Source of the DNA: an uncultured Acidobacteriota bacterium
Lineage (GTDB): Bacteria > Acidobacteriota > CAIWXX01
Direction of reading: 5' to 3'
Assembly: GCA_903916735.1 (NCBI GenBank)
Contig: CAIWXX010000035.1
Span: 48,466 to 112,465 of the forward strand
DNA: 64,000 bases
Shown: positions 62,597 to 64,000 of the stretch, piece after piece
Numbering within the stretch: position 1 is the first letter of the stretch
Layout of the letters: each line of letters starts with the position of its first letter
The notes under the pieces: model-generated
The model's input: the letters and a program-made list of their open reading frames with translations, nothing else
Databases searched by the model: none
Told to the model about the DNA's origin: nothing
Position numbers and translations under genes: made by a program

Positions 62597-63742
62597 GTGA
62601 CAGTCACGGGGCCCCGCCAATCCGGCAAGACCACCCTTACCAGGATGGTGTTCACGAATCATGAATACGTCAGTCTGGAAGAACCCCATGAAAGGGAATT
62701 CGCCCTTTCTGACCCCCGGGGGTTTCTGAGGCGGTACAAAGGCGGTGTGATTCTCGATGAAATTCAGCGGGCTCCGGGCCTGCTTTCTTACTTGCAGGGC
62801 ATCGTCGACGCCGGTGGCGACCGGGGGCGATTTATCCTGACCGGATCGCAGCAATTCCACCTGTCCGCAAAGGTCAGCCAAACCCTGGCGGGTCGTACCG
62901 CCATCGTTCATCTCATGCCATTCAGTATCGACGAATTGCTGGGGTTGCCTTCGCGGGACCCTTGGGCATGGAACGATATCCCGGTACGAAGAGAAACACC
63001 TGTTTTCAATTTCGAAACCATGCTGTACCGTGGGTTCTATCCCCGGATTCATGATCAGGGTTTGGCGCCCCAGGACTGGCTTGCCGGTTATTATCAGACT
63101 TATGTGGAACGTGATGTAAGGGAGGTTTCCAACATTGGCAATCTGGAAATATTTCAACGTTTTGTCAGGCTATGCGCCGGCCGTACGGGACAATTGCTGA
63201 ATTTTTCCTCCCTTGCCGCCGATTGCGGCGTCTCCCATACCACGGCAAGACAGTGGATTTCGATTCTTCAGGCCGGATTTATCGTTCATCTGCTGCCGCC
63301 TCACTTTATCAATTTCTCCAAACGGATCATCAAGAGTCCGAAACTCTATTTTCTAGATACCGGTCTGCTGTGCTATCTCCTCCGTATCCGCGAACCTGCC
63401 GATTTGACCGATCACGCCCTGCGAGGGGCTATCTTTGAGACGTATGTGGTTGCCGAGCTCTTCAAGGCCTTTACCCATCGGGGTGAAACACCGCCGCTCT
63501 ATTTCTGGCGGGATCGGACGGGTCATGAAGTTGACGTACTGATCGATACGGGTAAACAACTTATTCCCATCGAGATCAAGTCAGGAAGTACGGTAAGTGG
63601 TTCCTTTTTTGACGGTCTCCATTACTTTATGATGCTGGGGCCGAAGGTTGCCCGGACCGGTGTGATGATCCACGGGGGAGATGATCTGTATGAACGTGAG
63701 AATTTCATCGTTCTCCCTTGGTTTCAGGCCACGTCGAAGTAG
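62597..63742 (+). CDS. AAA ATPase with DUF4143 domain, 5' end interrupted
   Basis: This 381-residue protein has Walker A GPRQSGKTT, Walker B GVILDEIQRAPGL, sensor FILTGSQQF and a C-terminal DUF4143 domain (AIFETYVVAEL, GHEVDVLIDTGKQLIPIEIKSG). The natural start appears to be the ATG at 62540, but codon 8 in that frame is TAA (62561-62563), after which the family N-terminus (KLSSLAWQYPVVTV) continues in frame. Translation would have to restart at GTG 62597, which has no ribosome-binding site. It may therefore be a pseudogene. Confidence 0.8.
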   Translation: MTVTGPRQSGKTTLTRMVFTNHEYVSLEEPHEREFALSDPRGFLRRYKGGVILDEIQRAPGLLSYLQGIVDAGGDRGRFILTGSQQFHLSAKVSQTLAGRTAIVHLMPFSIDELLGLPSRDPWAWNDIPVRRETPVFNFETMLYRGFYPRIHDQGLAPQDWLAGYYQTYVERDVREVSNIGNLEIFQRFVRLCAGRTGQLLNFSSLAADCGVSHTTARQWISILQAGFIVHLLPPHFINFSKRIIKSPKLYFLDTGLLCYLLRIREPADLTDHALRGAIFETYVVAELFKAFTHRGETPPLYFWRDRTGHEVDVLIDTGKQLIPIEIKSGSTVSGSFFDGLHYFMMLGPKVARTGVMIHGGDDLYERENFIVLPWFQATSK

Positions 63743-63960
63743 CGACAAGTTGACGGTTGTCAGTTGACAGTCTGCAATTACCAATTTCGTACCAGTATTT
63801 CATTTGGGCACATAGTGCATAATGGCGCAGGAATTCGTCGATTTGACAGGGGTTCACAAGCTAGCCCGACTTAGGCAACTCGACGCGGCGCCCGTCAAAA
63901 TTCAAGAATTTTCGTAACCCGGATTGGTGCGTTGACGGTGTTGATGCGCAAGGGTATCCA

Positions 63961-64000
63961 ATGAGGAAGGCGAAACTGCTTGTAGTGCCGACCTACCCTC
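63961..64000 (+). CDS. Start of a possible GT2 glycosyltransferase (partial)
   Basis: The last 40 bases begin with ATG and read MRKAKLLVVPTYP, which resembles the opening strand of dolichol-phosphate mannosyltransferase-type GT2 enzymes (VVPTYNE). The window ends here, so the call is tentative. AAGGG lies upstream of the ATG. Confidence 0.4.
   Translation, partial: MRKAKLLVVPTYP

Overview
The window comes from a motile, Gram-negative (diderm), rod-shaped bacterium. The evidence is an Mre/PBP2/RodA elongasome, an LPS heptosyltransferase, and flagellar P- and L-ring genes (flgI, flgH). Base composition looks moderately GC-rich by eye. Phylum cannot be settled from gene content alone. Sigma-54-type flagellar promoters, a radical SAM/DUF2344 gene next to rng, a nine-haem c/b cytochrome and several uncharacterised proteins suggest a deep-branching or uncultured lineage rather than an enteric.

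Layout. 1-9.7 kb (+ strand): end of mreB, then mreC, mreD, mrdA, rodA, a TIGR03960-type radical SAM protein, rng and a heptosyltransferase, closely spaced as one cell-envelope/RNA-processing block. 9.8-25.9 kb: mixed housekeeping and orphan genes. These are a secreted HExxH protein with a possible leaderless start, efp, a large secreted protein, ywbE, a FIST-like two-gene operon, a Co/Ni ECF importer in which the T and A subunits are fused (cbiM, cbiQO), a rhomboid protease, several membrane proteins and a multihaem cytochrome. 26.2-35.5 kb (- strand): flagellar operon flgF-orf-G-A-H-I-J-M-orf-N-K-L-fliW, headed by a good sigma-54 -24/-12 element. 35.8-40.7 kb: flhX, a fliK-like gene, an MshEN-domain protein, a membrane-anchored HTH protein and an HDOD protein. 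41.0-52.7 kb (- strand): export, switch and number-control operon fliL-N-O-P-Q-R-flhB-A-F-orf-G-fliA-M-Y, headed by a second sigma-54 element. 53-57.6 kb: an orphan HisKA-like mini-protein, a frameshifted methyltransferase, two glycosyltransferases and a RidA-family lipoprotein. 57.6-64 kb: a decaying accessory zone with xisI and a truncated xisH, two remnants of one glycosyltransferase type, two DUF4143 ATPases plus a fragment of one, PD-(D/E)XK nuclease fragments and a toxin-antitoxin pair.

How it works together. The two flagellar operons supply most of the export gate, the switch, the rod, ring and hook-junction parts, and the regulators FliA, FlgM, FlhF, FlhG and FliW. The sequence supports a tiered scheme: sigma-54 for basal body/export genes, and a possible sigma-28 promoter for flgM. 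Hook, filament, MS-ring, ATPase and motor genes are not in the window.

The most notable observations are the paired sigma-54 elements, the CbiQ-CbiO fusion with a His-rich linker, FlgJ carrying an M23 peptidase instead of a muramidase, FlgH without a lipobox, small translationally coupled ORFs in the flagellar operons, a two-copy dispersed repeat that separates an HDOD gene from the flagellar operon, and the microhomology-joined gene fragments at the right end. I saw no clearly new defence or mobile system, no CRISPR array, and no tRNA or rRNA.
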